From MED-G78 sp964546275 (GTDB taxonomy: Bacteria; Pseudomonadota; Gammaproteobacteria; Magnimaribacterales; D2472): a stretch of 23,589 bases of DNA. A program made the translations under genes and the position numbers. This document shows positions 23,110-23,589 of this stretch, piece by piece (positions within the stretch are counted from its first letter, which is position 1; every line of letters starts with the position of its first letter). The notes beneath the pieces are model-generated. The model saw only the letters and a list, made by a program, of their open reading frames with translations, had not been told where the DNA came from and ran no database searches. The stretch lies in NCBI GenBank assembly GCA_964546275.1, contig CAZJJG010000021.1:1-23589 (forward strand), written 5' to 3'.

Positions 23110-23589
23110 ATGGTAATTATAAGATTAGCTAGAAGTGGGGCAAAAAAAAACCCTTACTACAATATAACAGTCGCTGACGAGAGAAAGCCTAGAGATGGAG
23201 CTTTTATTGAAAGACTAGGATTTTTTAATCCTTCAGCTAAAGGACAAGAGGAAAGACTTAGAGTTGATCTCGAGAAAGTTGATCTTTGGATTTCAAAAGG
23301 CGCTCAAATGAGTGACAGAGTTAGCAATCTTGTAAAAGAAGCAAAACTTTCACCTGAAGAGTTAGAAGCTAAACTTGCCGTTAAAAAAGCTAAACAAGAT
23401 TCTAAAAAAGAAGCAATAGCTAACAAGTTAGCTGAAGAGGCTGCTGCAAAAGCTGCTGAAGTAGCTGCTGAAGAGGCTGCTGCAAAAGCTGCTGAAGAAG
23501 TAGTTGCTGAAGAAGCTCCTGCTGAAGAAGTAGTTGCTGAAGAAGCTCCTGCTGAAGAAGCTCCTGCTGAAGAAGCTCCTGCTGAAGAA
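23110..23589 (+). CDS. rpsP: Small ribosomal subunit protein bS16 with long Ala/Glu-rich C-terminal tail, partial
   Basis: bS16 binds 16S rRNA and helps 30S assembly. The core is residues 1-83: it opens with MVIIRLARSGAKKNPYYNI, continues with VADERKPRDGAFIERLGFFNP, and includes VDLWISKGAQMSDRV. The usual protein ends near residue 82, but here translation continues without a stop for at least 77 more residues to the window end. The extension begins as a charged helix-like region (SPEELEAKLAVKKAKQDSKKE) and turns into AEEAAAKAAEVA, then AEEVV and AEEAP repeats, acidic and low in complexity. The ATG has a weak GAG upstream. It is divergent from ypjD; in E. coli ffh lies in this gap on the rpsP strand, and rimM, trmD and rplS follow, presumably beyond the edge. 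Confidence 0.95.
   Translation, partial: MVIIRLARSGAKKNPYYNITVADERKPRDGAFIERLGFFNPSAKGQEERLRVDLEKVDLWISKGAQMSDRVSNLVKEAKLSPEELEAKLAVKKAKQDSKKEAIANKLAEEAAAKAAEVAAEEAAAKAAEEVVAEEAPAEEVVAEEAPAEEAPAEEAPAEE
23431..23496 (+). repeat. 30-base direct repeat inside the rpsP tail
   Basis: The 30 bases at 23431-23460 recur without change at 23467-23496, separated by GTAGCT. Each copy encodes AEEAAAKAAE. Identity at the nucleotide level, including third codon positions, indicates recent duplication rather than selection for composition alone. Confidence 0.9.
23491..23589 (+). repeat. 15/30-base tandem repeats encoding AEEVV and AEEAP
   Basis: Bases 23491-23520 are identical to 23521-23550 (AEEVVAEEAP). 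They are followed by two perfect copies of the 15-base unit encoding AEEAP (23551-23565 and 23566-23580) and the first nine bases of another, where the window ends. The unit is a multiple of three, so copy number can change without a frameshift. The full array length is not visible. Confidence 0.95.

Noticed and set aside
23431..23589. CRISPR-like or intergenic repeat array
   Set aside because: The repeats are in frame with rpsP, have no unique spacers of regular length, and encode a low-complexity protein tail.
1..23589. A new defence, mobile or biosynthetic system
   Set aside because: Nearly every gene is a recognised housekeeping family in a familiar order; no integrase, transposase, repeat-bounded island, restriction or toxin gene, or cluster of unknown genes is seen.
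1..23589. tRNA, rRNA or known riboswitch
   Set aside because: Gaps between genes are short and AT rich; none shows a cloverleaf with a TTCGA-type T-arm, rRNA-like stretches or a conserved riboswitch core, although no covariance search could be run.

Overview
The window reads as core chromosome of an AT-rich (roughly one third G+C by eye), streamlined gammaproteobacterium. Supporting signs are gammaproteobacterial gene orders (sucB-lpd-sucC-sucD; murJ-ribF-ileS-lspA-ispH; corB and ypjD beside rpsP), PdxB-type vitamin B6 synthesis, SelO ending in the SCSS tail, and many genes that overlap by 4 to 8 bases. A marine SAR86-like bacterium is my best guess from composition and gene order, but no rRNA or other decisive marker is present. 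The standard genetic code fits throughout.

Layout. Bases 1-3668 hold a TCA-cycle operon: the end of sucB, then lpd, sucC and sucD, making 2-oxoglutarate dehydrogenase and succinyl-CoA synthetase. Convergent to it is a MATE efflux pump (3658-5049). Divergent from the pump, after 31 bases, is a two-gene unit: a hexapeptide-repeat acyltransferase with no ATG, GTG or TTG start, and pdxB. A 267-base intergenic region (6868-7134) follows, with a strong Fur-box-like palindrome on a sigma70-like promoter, two small inverted repeats and a second promoter. It precedes a small winged-helix-like protein of unknown role. selO (minus strand) lies convergent to that gene and divergent from yhhQ.

From 9039 to 19073 everything is on the plus strand: yhhQ (queuosine precursor uptake), msrB (methionine sulfoxide repair), then the tight murJ-ribF-ileS-lspA-ispH cluster (lipid II flipping, FAD synthesis, Ile-tRNA charging, lipoprotein maturation, isoprenoid precursors), then ampD-ampG (muropeptide recycling) and a VanZ-like membrane protein. 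groES-groEL follows and ends in a clear intrinsic terminator. That terminator overlaps the 3' end of the convergent corB-like gene, which is coupled to a shortened ypjD. Divergent from ypjD is rpsP, whose product carries an Ala/Glu-rich tail built from in-frame DNA repeats and runs off the window end.

I see no mobile element, CRISPR array, RNA gene, toxin-antitoxin pair or convincing new multi-gene system. The points most worth a second look are the AUC/AUU start of the acyltransferase, the Fur-type promoter region at 6897-7090 (possibly making a small RNA), and the repeat-grown tail of ribosomal protein S16.
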